Source: an uncultured Alphaproteobacteria bacterium
GTDB lineage: Bacteria > Pseudomonadota > Alphaproteobacteria > RF32 > CAG-239
DNA: 50,798 bases
Direction of reading: 5' to 3'
NCBI GenBank assembly: GCA_944391315.1
Contig: CALXTD010000011.1
Span: forward strand, 1 to 50,798
The translations under genes were made by a program, and so were the position numbers. The notes beneath the pieces were generated by a model that was given only the letters and a program-made list of their open reading frames with translations, made no database searches and was not told the DNA's origin. This document shows, piece by piece, positions 16,347 to 24,225 of this stretch; position 1 is the stretch's first letter; every line of letters starts with the position of its first letter.

Positions 16347-17429
16347 TTAAATTTTATTTACGCATTTTAAAATTGAGCTGTCTCCATAGGAATAAAAGCG
16401 ATATCTTTCTTCCATGGCGTGCTTATATGCTGCTTTCATTCTTTCAGTTCCGGCAACGGCGCAAATGAGCATAAATAAAGTTGATTTGGGCAAGTGGAAG
16501 TTAGTTATCATCATGTCTATGGTTTTAAACTTGTAGCCTGGGGTGATGAAGATATCTGTTTCTCCGATGAAAGGATGAAGCATTCCCTTATCATCAGCGG
16601 CAGATTCAAGTAAGCGCAGCGAAGTCGTGCCGACAGCTATAATGCGACGGCCTTCTTTCTTTGCTTTATTAATTTTTTCGCAGGCGTCTTCGGTGATAAT
16701 GCCATATTCAGCGTGCATTTTATGGTCTTTGGTATCAGCAACTTTAACCGGCAGAAATGTTCCGGCACCGACGTGGAGCGTTAAAAAGACTTTTTCAACG
16801 CCTTTTTCTTCCAGAGCTTTAAATACGCGGTCGGTAAAATGTAGGCCGGCAGTCGGAGCGGCAACGGCGCCTTCATGCTTGGCATAAACGGTTTGGTAGT
16901 CTTCTTTATCATTATATTTGTTCCAGAGGCCATTTCCGGGCTTTTCTCTTTTAATATAAGGAGGTAAGGGCATAGAGCCGTATTTTTCAAGAAGATGGCC
17001 TAAGTCTTTGGCGTCACATTCAAAGCGGAGCTCGACGCCTTCTTCTCCTTGTTTATTTATGACTTTGGCTTTGAAGTCGGAGTTTTCTGCCGTGATTTCG
17101 TCGGTATAAAAGCTGATTTCATCTCCTACATGCAGGCGTTTGGCATTCTTTATAAAAGACATCCAGCTCAACCCGTCTATCGGGTGGTATAAGGTGACTT
17201 CTACCAGTGCTTCTCCGCGTTGTCCATAAAGTCTGGCCGGTATGACTTTGGTGTCGTTGAACACTAAGACGTCGCCCTTTTTTAATAAATCAGGCAAGTC
17301 ATAAAAATGGCGGTCATGAATCTCGCCTTCTTCTGATAAATCCAGTAAGCGAGAGCTGTCGCGCGGTGAGGCCGGTTTGTCGGCAATCAGGCTGCGGTCA
17401 AAATCAAAATCAAAAATATCTACCTGCAT
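16347..17429 (-). CDS. queA: S-adenosylmethionine:tRNA ribosyltransferase-isomerase
   Basis: QueA builds epoxyqueuosine on preQ1-containing tRNAs by transferring the ribosyl part of SAM. The 360 residues carry the family blocks throughout: DFDRSLIADKPASPRDSSR, FNDTKVIPARLYG, MPLPPYIKR, VYAKHEGAVAAPTAGLHFT, THVGAGTF-like LHVGAGTFLPVK, and TNFHLPKSTLFML near the end. AAGGAC precedes the ATG. tgt, the partner in the queuosine pathway, is not in this window. pheA diverges from it with 79 bases between. Confidence 0.97.
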   Translation of the reverse strand: MQVDIFDFDFDRSLIADKPASPRDSSRLLDLSEEGEIHDRHFYDLPDLLKKGDVLVFNDTKVIPARLYGQRGEALVEVTLYHPIDGLSWMSFIKNAKRLHVGDEISFYTDEITAENSDFKAKVINKQGEEGVELRFECDAKDLGHLLEKYGSMPLPPYIKREKPGNGLWNKYNDKEDYQTVYAKHEGAVAAPTAGLHFTDRVFKALEEKGVEKVFLTLHVGAGTFLPVKVADTKDHKMHAEYGIITEDACEKINKAKKEGRRIIAVGTTSLRLLESAADDKGMLHPFIGETDIFITPGYKFKTIDMMITNFHLPKSTLFMLICAVAGTERMKAAYKHAMEERYRFYSYGDSSILKCVNKI

Positions 17430-17508
17430 TGTTTTTGTCCTTGTTTTTTTTAGTCGTTATAGTATATACACTCTTTAGACGCAAGAGTTTTTTATTAGGT
17501 AAAAGATT

Positions 17509-18333
17509 ATGAAGCTTAAAATTGCTTATCAAGGAGTGGCCGGCGCTTATTCGAATATTGCCGCCAAAAATGTTTATCCCGACAGCGATTATATTCCTTG
17601 CAATACATTTGAAGATGCAATGGATATGGTGCAGCGCGGTGAAGTTGATTTTGCTATGATTCCGGTTGAAAATTCGACTGCCGGACGTGTTTCTGATGTG
17701 CATTTTCTTCTGCCGAAAACAAACTTGTTTATTGTGGGCGAATATAAGCTGCCTATTCATCATCAGCTTTTGGGCCTTAAAGGAACAAAGCTTGAGGATA
17801 TTCGGGTGGCGATGTCTCATCCGCAAGCTTTGGCGCAGAGTGCAGAGTTTTTGAAAAAGCACCATATCTATCCTGAGCAGCGAATCGATACAGCCAAGTC
17901 TTGTGAATTTGTGCTTGAATATGGTGACAAATCACGTGCAGCAATTGCTTCGGCAATGGCGGCGGATATCTATGGCTTGGAGCTAATCGCCTCAAATATC
18001 GAAACCATGGATAATAATACCACGCGCTTTTTAATCATGTCTAAAAATCAGATGATTCCTGAAGATGATGGTTCTGATTTTGTGACCTCATTTATTTTTA
18101 AGGCACGGAATATTCCGGCGGCATTGTACAAGGCACTCGGTGGTTTTGCTACCAATGGAATTAATATGATTAAAATTGAAAGTTATCTCGAATCGGGGAC
18201 TTTTGTTTCAGCTCAATTTTATGTTGAGGTAGAATCTCATCCGGCACGTAAGGCTTTTCAAAATGCGCTGGAAGAGCTTAAATTCTTTTCCGAGAGTGTT
18301 CATATTCTTGGGACATATTGTCGTTGTGCTTAA
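17509..18333 (+). CDS. pheA: Prephenate dehydratase
   Basis: This enzyme makes phenylpyruvate from prephenate in phenylalanine synthesis. The 274 residues show the dehydratase domain (about 1-180) with GxxGAYS at the start, IPVENSTAG (51-59) and the catalytic NTTRF (Thr172, Arg173, Phe174). A C-terminal ACT domain (about 189-274) has the phenylalanine-binding type motif KIESYLESGTF, so feedback inhibition is likely. There is no chorismate mutase domain: this is the monofunctional form. It is a single gene ended by a strong terminator that it shares with the ATP synthase operon. Confidence 0.96.
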   Translation: MKLKIAYQGVAGAYSNIAAKNVYPDSDYIPCNTFEDAMDMVQRGEVDFAMIPVENSTAGRVSDVHFLLPKTNLFIVGEYKLPIHHQLLGLKGTKLEDIRVAMSHPQALAQSAEFLKKHHIYPEQRIDTAKSCEFVLEYGDKSRAAIASAMAADIYGLELIASNIETMDNNTTRFLIMSKNQMIPEDDGSDFVTSFIFKARNIPAALYKALGGFATNGINMIKIESYLESGTFVSAQFYVEVESHPARKAFQNALEELKFFSESVHILGTYCRCA

Positions 18334-18334
18334 C

Positions 18335-18366
18335 AAAAAAGGCGTTTCAGTGAAACGCCTTTTTTG
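18335..18366. terminator. Two-way terminator between pheA and atpF
   Basis: A GC-rich stem (GGCGTTT / AAACGCC and flanking A/T pairs) has an A run on the left and a T run on the right, so it works on both strands. It touches the stop codon of the b subunit gene at 18367. Confidence 0.9.
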
Positions 18367-18972
18367 TTATTTGTTCAAACGTCCGATATTTTTTATTGAT
18401 TCATCAATCATTTTGTTTTGGACACTTGGTGTCAGATTGTCATTAACCGCTTGTTTCACTAGTTTTATGGTTAATTCCGAGGTGAGGGTGGTCAGCTCTT
18501 TGTCCGCATCTTCTTGTGAAGAGCGAATCCTATCCGCGGCGTCTTTTTCTTTGGTTTTAATTTCCTGTTCAAGCTGGCTCAATTTTTCGGTTTTAATATA
18601 ATTAATTTGTTTTTCCGATTTTTCTAATATTGCCTGAGCTTCTTTTTTGGCATTGCGATATTTTTTTTCATAATCTTTAAGTAGTTTCTGAGCATCTTCC
18701 AGTAACTGCTCGGAATCACTAATTCTTTGTTTTATGCCGTCTATTCTTTTGTGAATCATGGTATTGGCAACTTTGCATATCGGTTTGGCCAAAGCTAAAA
18801 TCACAAAGACAAAAGCCATACCGACCCAGAATTCGCCTTCAAGATAAAAAGGCAGAGCGTGGTGGGCTTCTTGTGCTGCATTGGTAGCGATTTCTTGGAC
18901 ATTCGGCGCGGTGTTTTGGGCTAATTTTATCAGCTTTTCTCCGCCGATTATTGACAGGTTAGAGATGCTCAT
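18367..18972 (-). CDS. atpF: ATP synthase F0 subunit b
   Basis: Subunit b is part of the outer stalk that holds the F1 head to the membrane. The 201 residues have one membrane helix (about 48-65, FWVGMAFVFVILAL) and then a long charged coiled coil to about residue 190. The N-terminus before the helix is about 45 residues longer than usual. The start is nevertheless well supported: its ATG overlaps the stop of the b' gene as TAATG, the pattern of coupled translation. It is the last gene of the operon. Low sequence conservation in this family means the call rests on layout and position. Confidence 0.93.
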   Translation of the reverse strand: MSISNLSIIGGEKLIKLAQNTAPNVQEIATNAAQEAHHALPFYLEGEFWVGMAFVFVILALAKPICKVANTMIHKRIDGIKQRISDSEQLLEDAQKLLKDYEKKYRNAKKEAQAILEKSEKQINYIKTEKLSQLEQEIKTKEKDAADRIRSSQEDADKELTTLTSELTIKLVKQAVNDNLTPSVQNKMIDESIKNIGRLNK

Positions 18973-19457
18973 TACTCTCCCTCTACTTTCTTCAAAGCGG
19001 CTTTGATGTTGGCCGCGTTAATCTCTTTTATTCCGAGTTTTTGGGTGACTTCCAGTGCCAATTTTTCTGAAGAAGTTTTGACCTCTTTGAGGGCTTCTTC
19101 TTTGCTTTGGCGAATTTGAGCTTCTCCGGCGGCGATTTTTTCTTTCAAGCTTTTTTCGAGTTCAGCTTGTTTTTCGGCAACCATGCGGTTTAGCTCTTCT
19201 TGGGTTTTGTTTAAGGATTTTTCTGCTTCAGCGGTGGCTTTGGCCAGAGCGTCTTCATATTTTTGCAGTGACTTTTCCGCCTTTTGTTTTATTTCCATTG
19301 CTTTTTCAAGGGCGCTGTCAATTTTTTGACGGCGTTGCTCCATAATATCCGCGATTTTTGGGATGATTATTTGGGCCATGATGAAGTACATGCTGAAAAA
19401 ACAGACTATCAGCCAAAAGATTTGGGACGGATAGCTTTGGATTTCTAACTGAGGCAT
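18972..19457 (-). CDS. atpF2: ATP synthase F0 subunit b'
   Basis: b' pairs with b in the outer stalk of alphaproteobacterial and photosynthetic ATP synthases. From ATG 19457 the protein is 161 residues: PQLEIQSYPSQIFWL, a membrane helix (about 9-30), then a long coiled coil rich in Ala, Glu and Lys. The frame is open to 19517, but AAGGAAAG just ahead of 19457 and the normal MPQL start favour the shorter form. The gene lies between c and b, the usual order. Confidence 0.94.
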   Translation of the reverse strand: MPQLEIQSYPSQIFWLIVCFFSMYFIMAQIIIPKIADIMEQRRQKIDSALEKAMEIKQKAEKSLQKYEDALAKATAEAEKSLNKTQEELNRMVAEKQAELEKSLKEKIAAGEAQIRQSKEEALKEVKTSSEKLALEVTQKLGIKEINAANIKAALKKVEGE

Positions 19458-19538
19458 TCTTCTTTCCTTAAACGAGAATCTTGAAAAGGCAGGGCAAGTC
19501 TTTGTTATTTGTGGCAAAGCTTGCTCTGCCGTGTTTTT

Positions 19539-19760
19539 TTATTTTCCGGTAAGCATTACCAATGCGATAACTAATGCGTAAAGCGCAATAGCTTCAACAG
19601 CGGCGAAGCCTGCCCAACCGTAAATATCAACTTCTTTCTTTACTTGAGGGTTGCGGCCGACGGTTGAAATAATTGTTGTCCATACCTGAGCAACGCCCCA
19701 AGCTGCGGCAGTCATTGACAGAGCGCACATACCGGCTCCGATAAAAGCCATAGAATCCAT
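19539..19760 (-). CDS. atpE: ATP synthase F0 subunit c
   Basis: Subunit c forms the rotating proton ring. The 73 residues are two membrane helices around the polar GRNPQ loop (35-39). The ion-binding carboxylate is Glu56 in AAVEAIALYALV; no Ser/Thr follows it, so the site looks proton-type rather than sodium-type. Helix 1 departs from the norm: the GxGxGxG face is replaced by GAGMCALSMTAAAWGVAQVW, with Ala, Met and Trp where small glycines usually pack. This could change ring packing or size. AAAGGAAAC precedes the ATG. It lies between a and b'. Confidence 0.95.
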   Translation of the reverse strand: MDSMAFIGAGMCALSMTAAAWGVAQVWTTIISTVGRNPQVKKEVDIYGWAGFAAVEAIALYALVIALVMLTGK

Positions 19761-19839
19761 AGTTTGTTTCCTTTGTTTGAGTTAAAACACAATTTATAAT
19801 AATTTGTTATGCCATGGGCATTTGCCGTGGCTGTCCTAC

Positions 19840-20562
19840 TTAGTGTTCGTGGATGGCATCCCCTAAGTAGATGCAGCTTAACACGGTGTAGATAAACGCT
19901 TGTAACATTGCGATGAATATTTCAAAAACAATGATACCGGCGTCGAATAAAAATGGTACTATTCCGAAAATTCCAAGTCCGGCGATGAAGCCTGCGATTA
20001 TTTTCAGCATGATGTGGCCAACGGTCATGTTGGCAACAAGACGTACTGTCAGACTGAATGGTTTTGATAAAAACGATATCATTTCTATCGGAACAATCAG
20101 TGGGGCTAAGGCCAAGGGAATTCCTCTCGGTAAAAAGGTTCTGAGGTAGCCAAGTTTTTTCTTTTTGATACCGATGCAGATATTAAACATCAGAGCTGTC
20201 AAAGACAAAGTTCCGACGGCTGCCAGATGAGATGTATAGGTAAAAGAGTAAGGGAAAAGGCCGATTAAGTTTCCAAACAAGACAAACAAAAATACCGAGA
20301 ATATAAATGAAAAGTATTTTAGTCCGTCTTTGCCGACGTTTTCAAGCAGGAGGTTATGAATAAAACTATATATGCCTTCTGGAATTGATTGAGCCACGCC
20401 GGGGACAATGGTTCTTTTTCTTAAGCAGAATCCGAATATCAGGCTGGCGGCTACAACAGCACTAACCATGCACAGAGATGAATTGGTGAATGAGATGTCA
20501 AAGCCACCGAGTTCTAAATTTACCAGCGGTTTTATCTCAAATTGTTCCATCGGGTTTGCCAC
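19840..20562 (-). CDS. atpB: ATP synthase F0 subunit a
   Basis: Subunit a provides the proton half-channels. The 240-residue protein has five to six membrane helices and the essential arginine at Arg174 in KPFSLTVRLVANMTVGH. I place the start at GTG 20562: AGGAG lies 8 bases ahead, inside the last codons of the open frame that begins at 20601, and the result (V/M-ANPMEQFEIKPLV) is the usual alphaproteobacterial N-terminus. The longer start at 20601 would overlap atpI by 35 bases and add a lysine-rich lead that the family lacks. F1 genes are not in this window, so F0 and F1 are in separate operons. Confidence 0.95.
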   Translation of the reverse strand: MANPMEQFEIKPLVNLELGGFDISFTNSSLCMVSAVVAASLIFGFCLRKRTIVPGVAQSIPEGIYSFIHNLLLENVGKDGLKYFSFIFSVFLFVLFGNLIGLFPYSFTYTSHLAAVGTLSLTALMFNICIGIKKKKLGYLRTFLPRGIPLALAPLIVPIEMISFLSKPFSLTVRLVANMTVGHIMLKIIAGFIAGLGIFGIVPFLFDAGIIVFEIFIAMLQAFIYTVLSCIYLGDAIHEH

Positions 20563-20566
20563 TGCT

Positions 20567-20872
20567 TTACTCCTTTGTTTTTTGTTCTTCGCTTTTGACA
20601 AAGCGGTAAACGTTCAAAAATCCGGCTGCTCCGCCCAAAAGTAATAATATGGTCAAAAACAGCGGTTTGGTACCGAAGATATCATCTAAAAACCAGCCAA
20701 TCGCTGTGCCGACAATGACGCCGGAAACAAGCTCGATGGCAACTCTCATGCCGGTTTGTGCCGCATTGGTATATTCGTTGCGGGTGCGCGTGGCGCGCGC
20801 TTGTTGTTCTTTTTTGCTTAGAGCTTTTATCTGCTCTTCCAGTTTTTTGATGTCTTCCGGTTTTTTCTTCAT
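20567..20872 (-). CDS. atpI: ATP synthase-associated protein AtpI/AtpZ
   Basis: AtpI-type proteins help assemble the c ring or carry magnesium at the F0 sector. From ATG 20872 the protein is 101 residues: a charged coiled-coil start, then two membrane helices (about 45-65 and 72-92) with SGVIVGTAIGWFLDDIFGT, a typical AtpZ/AtpI block. AAGG lies five bases before 20872; the longer start at 20896 has no ribosome site. The gene lies 4 bases from atpB and opens the F0 set. Confidence 0.9.
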   Translation of the reverse strand: MKKKPEDIKKLEEQIKALSKKEQQARATRTRNEYTNAAQTGMRVAIELVSGVIVGTAIGWFLDDIFGTKPLFLTILLLLGGAAGFLNVYRFVKSEEQKTKE

Positions 20873-20918
20873 TTCTGCCTTACTATAAATCATCAAATAT
20901 TACTGACTTATTAAAATC

Positions 20919-21632
20919 TTAAAGATTTTTGCTAATCAGTTCTTGAAGTTTTGCATAGTTCATTGCTCCGAAATAGACTTCTCGGCCTTTGGGTGATGAG
21001 ATAACAAAAGTCGGTGTGCCTTGGATGTTTATCAGTTTAGAGGCCTCTTGTCTTAAGTTTAATATCTCTTGAGCAATTTGGGTGTTTTTCATGCAAGCTA
21101 AGGCATCTTCTTCTGACAATCCATAAGGTTCTGCCAATTTGGCCAAAGATTTTTCGGCATTCAGTGAGAGCCCCCAGCTCATTTGATGTTCAAACACACT
21201 GTTGGCAAAGTCAAAATATTTTGACGCAGGGACGCAGTCTGCCAAAACAGCAGCTTTCAGAGAGCTTTGGTCAAGCGGAAAAGGGGTGAAAACCAAGCGA
21301 ACTTTGCCGGTGTCAATATAGTCTTTTTGAAGTTTGGGCAAAGTTACCGAATGGAAGTCGGCGCAATGGCTGCAGCCGAAGGAAGAATATTCATAAATGG
21401 TGACTTTGGCTTTGTTTGAACCGAGAGAATGTCCCCAAGGCAATACAATATTCATCGGCAGAGATTTTTGAGCTTCTGCTGCATTGGCTTCATTGAGCTT
21501 GAATTTTACGCTGTTGTCTTGCGGGTCAAAGTAAAAACCTTTAGAGCCCAAGTAAAAACTCAGGGCAAACAAATATATCAGAACGACTGCCAAAACAGCG
21601 CTGATACGACGGATAATTATATCTAATTTCAT
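20919..21632 (-). CDS. Membrane-anchored DsbA-family thiol oxidoreductase
   Basis: The 237 residues have an N-terminal membrane helix (about 10-28) and a periplasmic thioredoxin-fold domain with an inserted helical part. The active site is CSHC (Cys87, Cys90), and the cis-proline loop is GTPTF (205-209), as in the DsbA_4/BdbD group. It should form or reshuffle disulphides in exported proteins, such as the Cys-rich ones of this window. Its ATG overlaps the DUF721 gene's stop as ATGA. A gap of about 46 bases leads to atpI, so the genes may share a transcript. A partner DsbB is not visible here. Confidence 0.9.
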   Translation of the reverse strand: MKLDIIIRRISAVLAVVLIYLFALSFYLGSKGFYFDPQDNSVKFKLNEANAAEAQKSLPMNIVLPWGHSLGSNKAKVTIYEYSSFGCSHCADFHSVTLPKLQKDYIDTGKVRLVFTPFPLDQSSLKAAVLADCVPASKYFDFANSVFEHQMSWGLSLNAEKSLAKLAEPYGLSEEDALACMKNTQIAQEILNLRQEASKLINIQGTPTFVISSPKGREVYFGAMNYAKLQELISKNL

Positions 21633-22162
21633 TTTTGTTCCTGTTTGTTTGTTTTTTTATCGTTGAATACATTCTGTCCTAATTTGATTAATATATTCTT
21701 TAAATTGGGATTATTGATGCCGTTTGCAAGCTCAGAAATGTAATTTTTTTCTTCAGGGGAGAGGTTTGTTTGTGGTTTGGGTTTGGGGGAAGAGGTTTCT
21801 TGCGGTAAGAGGCTACTGTTTTGAATAATGCGAATCTCAGAAACAGCATTGTAACCAAAATAAGTGTTTATCTTATCTATAATATATTTGCTTTTATGTT
21901 GAATCTCCAGTGCAAAGGCGCCGGCGGGCACTCCAAGATAGAGAATGCCGTTATTCTTTTGACCTTTTTTGAAGTCTATTTTTTGCGGAAAGCTGAATCG
22001 TGACAGATCTTTGCCAACGATTTTGTCCCAGCCGGTTAAAATATCAATCTCAACAAAGCCTTTGCTGCCCAAAAGTTTTTTTGCAAAAGGAAGCAAGGTT
22101 CCGGAAAGTGCCGAAAGTCCGTTAGTTGAGCGTTCTTCGCTGATGTTGTCCACTTTATTCAT
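21629..22162 (-). CDS. DUF721/DciA-like protein
   Basis: The 177-residue product has the DUF721 core (GWDKIVGKDLSRFSFPQKIDF, then GILYLGVPAGAFALEIQHKSKYIIDKIN). DciA-type members help load the replicative helicase DnaB; whether this shorter-tailed form does so is inference. I take ATG 22162 as the start because the domain begins right after it. The frame is open to 22294, but the extra 44 residues are not family-like and would cross into the fliO leader. In many alphaproteobacteria this gene sits beside a DsbA-like gene, as it does here. Confidence 0.84.
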   Translation of the reverse strand: MNKVDNISEERSTNGLSALSGTLLPFAKKLLGSKGFVEIDILTGWDKIVGKDLSRFSFPQKIDFKKGQKNNGILYLGVPAGAFALEIQHKSKYIIDKINTYFGYNAVSEIRIIQNSSLLPQETSSPKPKPQTNLSPEEKNYISELANGINNPNLKNILIKLGQNVFNDKKTNKQEQK

Positions 22163-22244
22163 AGTGTTTATCTTATCATGTTGAAAATTAAATGGCAACA
22201 TGCTAGAACATTTATGAAATGTTTTTATATGAGGATTTTGATTA

Positions 22245-22541
22245 ATGGAATGGGGCGATATTTTGCAGGCGGTGCTGTCGTTTGTTTTTGTCATCGGGCT
22301 GCTGCTGCTGACGCTTTGGTGCTTAAAATATATTCAGACAAAAGTGCCTCATTCTCGATTGTTCAAAAATATTAATGAAACTCAGAGAATCCATGTAGAA
22401 GAATTGCGTCGCGTTGATGCTAAAAACTCGGTTGTGCTTTTGCGCAAAGATGATAAAGAGTTTTTAGTCTTGCTCGGGGCTAATCAGGCATTGGTGCTGG
22501 ATGAAAATTCTGTTGAAAAAAAGGCAGGACATAATGACTAA
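22245..22541 (+). CDS. fliO: Flagellar biosynthesis protein FliO
   Basis: FliO is a small membrane protein that helps assemble the FliP ring of the flagellar export gate. The 98 residues have one membrane helix (about 8-28) and a short cytoplasmic domain with RIHVEELRRVDAKNSVVLLR, matching the FliO domain. The assignment rests also on position: it overlaps fliP by 8 bases. GAGG lies 11 bases before the ATG. It diverges from the DUF721 gene. Confidence 0.87.
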   Translation: MEWGDILQAVLSFVFVIGLLLLTLWCLKYIQTKVPHSRLFKNINETQRIHVEELRRVDAKNSVVLLRKDDKEFLVLLGANQALVLDENSVEKKAGHND

Positions 22542-23274
22542 GCGGTTTTTGTTTTTGGGGCTGATTTTTGCCGTGATATTTTTTGCTGCCGATGCGGCTT
22601 GGGCTCAGAGTGTGACGCTTGATGTTCAGGGGCAGGAGAGCGGGTCTGCCGTTGCCAGAATTTTTAATGTTATTTTATTGATTACGCTTTTGTCTTTGGC
22701 GCCGAGTATCTTGGTGATGATGACTTCGTTTACGCGAATCATTGTGGTGCTTTCTATTACGCGCAGCGCGCTTTCTACCCAATCAACTCCGCCAAATATG
22801 GTGCTTATTTCTTTGGCCTTGTTTATGACCTTGTTTATTATGTCTCCCGTTCTTGAAAAATCTTGGGAAGAGGGGGTTAAACCTATGTATGAGGAAAAAG
22901 TTGAAATCTCTGAAGGAATCGATAAGGCTGTTATTCCGCTTAAGGAATTTATGGTGAAAAATACGCGTGAAAAAGACTTGCTCCTTTTTACGGATTTGGC
23001 TAAGGAAAAACCTGCGGAAAAGGTTGAGGATACTCCGCTTAAAATTGCAGTGCCGGCTTTTATGATTAGCGAATTGCGCCGCGCCTTTGAAATCGGTTTT
23101 CTTATTTTTATTCCGTTTTTGATTATTGATATGGTGATTGCCTCCGTGCTAATGTCTATGGGTATGATGATGTTGCCGCCAACGGTCTTGGCTTTGCCGT
23201 TTAAGGTAATCTTTTTTGTGCTGATTGACGGATGGTATATGCTTGCCGGTTCGCTTGTTAATTCTTTTTCTTGA
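22534..23274 (+). CDS. fliP: Flagellar export gate protein FliP
   Basis: FliP forms the core of the type III export gate in the flagellar base. From ATG 22534 the protein has 246 residues with a cleavable signal (FLFLGLIFAVIFFAADAAWAQ) and four membrane helices. Family blocks include TSFTRIIVVLSITRSAL, QSTPPNMVLISLALFMT, PAFMISELRRAFEIGFLIFIPF and MGMMMLPPTVLALPFKV. The frame is open to 22501, but the later ATG gives the proper signal peptide. No other flagellar export gene follows: the next one is on its own, so flagellar genes are scattered in this genome. Confidence 0.97.
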   Translation: MTKRFLFLGLIFAVIFFAADAAWAQSVTLDVQGQESGSAVARIFNVILLITLLSLAPSILVMMTSFTRIIVVLSITRSALSTQSTPPNMVLISLALFMTLFIMSPVLEKSWEEGVKPMYEEKVEISEGIDKAVIPLKEFMVKNTREKDLLLFTDLAKEKPAEKVEDTPLKIAVPAFMISELRRAFEIGFLIFIPFLIIDMVIASVLMSMGMMMLPPTVLALPFKVIFFVLIDGWYMLAGSLVNSFS

Positions 23275-23352
23275 AAAATCAAATAATTATACGTTAATCA
23301 CATATTAAGATTTGTCTGCTAAGCTGAGGCTAGTTTTTTTAGAAAAAAAAGC

Positions 23353-23381
23353 TTGCATAATTTCTAATATTATTGTATATT
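23353..23381 (+). promoter_or_regulatory. Promoter of the second outer-membrane protein gene
   Basis: TTGCAT at 23353-23358 and TATATT at 23376-23381 are 17 bases apart, about 50 bases before the ATG at 23438. Confidence 0.6.
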
Positions 23382-23437
23382 TTTAGACAAAATGAATAAT
23401 ATTTGTAAGTTTGCACTTTAGTTTAGGAGTTCTTTTT

Positions 23438-24037
23438 ATGGCTAAAAAGTTTTTGACAGTCGTTTCGGCAGCAGCTTTAGCTCTCGGATTGGCTGGTACG
23501 GCTCAAGCCGGTTGTGACGGATTATACGTCGGTGTTCGTGGCGGTGTTATTAACCATAATATTGGTGATAATACAGAAACCCTCGGTACTCGTTATGATG
23601 TTGATGATAATAGTTTGATTGCCGGTATTGCTCTTGGTTATCGTTATGGATATTTCCGTACAGAGTTGGAATATACTTGGAGAGAAAAAACCGATCATAG
23701 TGAAGGTTTTGGTGCCGGTTCTGATTTTGAGTCTGATTCTTATATGTGGAACGTCTATGTCGATTTGTCTCCTTATACCATGTTTACCCCTTATATTATG
23801 GCCGGTATCGGTATCAGCAATCTTGATGCTTCAACAACTTCTGTTATTATTGGCAATCCTATTAAACATTCTTATAGCGAAAGCAACTTCACTTGGGCTG
23901 TCGGTGGTGGTTTGTCCGCTCAGGTCACAACTCGTATCAATGCTGATATTGGTTATCGTTTCTTGCATATGGGTGAAATTGACCATGCATCGGTCAGAGC
24001 GCATGAGTTTTATGTGGGGGCGCGCTACGTCTTCTAA
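23438..24037 (+). CDS. Outer-membrane beta-barrel protein, OmpA/OmpW-like size
   Basis: The 199-residue product starts with a signal peptide (MAKKFLTVVSAAALALGLAGTAQA). Its mature part matches the small eight-stranded barrel pattern: LYVGVRGGVINHN, ALGYRYGYFRTELEYTWR, PYIMAGIGISNL, WAVGGGLSAQVTTRIN, IGYRFLHMGEI and the end EFYVGARYVF with terminal Phe. Opa/OMP_b-brl type domains look like this. AGGAG lies before ATG 23438; a TTG at 23411 is in frame but upstream of that site. Its own promoter and a long 3' untranslated tail suggest a single-gene transcript, probably abundant. Confidence 0.88.
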   Translation: MAKKFLTVVSAAALALGLAGTAQAGCDGLYVGVRGGVINHNIGDNTETLGTRYDVDDNSLIAGIALGYRYGYFRTELEYTWREKTDHSEGFGAGSDFESDSYMWNVYVDLSPYTMFTPYIMAGIGISNLDASTTSVIIGNPIKHSYSESNFTWAVGGGLSAQVTTRINADIGYRFLHMGEIDHASVRAHEFYVGARYVF

Positions 24038-24078
24038 ATTTTAAATTGTGTATAATGGTCGATTAGTGCGTTGTCTGC

Positions 24079-24129
24079 GGGTCAAAAGTTTCCTCACGTA
24101 CTAGTTTGTACGCTGCGGTACTTTTGCCC
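24079..24129 (+). other. Long concentric hairpin downstream of the barrel gene
   Basis: Outer arms GGGTCAAAAGT (24079-24089) and ACTTTTGCCC (24120-24129) pair with one bulged T. The centre holds CGTAC, a TAGTTT loop and GTACG (24097-24112), exactly concentric with the outer arms, with an internal loop between. It lies 41 bases after the stop codon and about 70 bases before the terminator, so it would form in the 3' tail of the mRNA or in a small RNA. It may also be a genomic repeat unit; I cannot see copies elsewhere in this window. Confidence 0.5.
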
Positions 24130-24197
24130 TTGACGCCTACTACTCGACTCATTCTCCCCAATTTAAGCAAAGTCTGTATAACAGCATATATTTAAAA

Positions 24198-24225
24198 AAG
24201 AGATTGATTGGCAATCTCTTTTTTT
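24198..24225 (+). terminator. Intrinsic terminator
   Basis: AAGAGATTG and CAATCTCTT pair over a five-base loop, followed by a T run. It is the first clear terminator after the barrel gene, about 160 bases past its stop. Confidence 0.85.

Noticed and set aside
23300..23342. Hairpin-like CTAAGC/GGCTAG with T run after fliP
   Set aside because: The stem has mismatches next to the loop, so I do not count it as a terminator.
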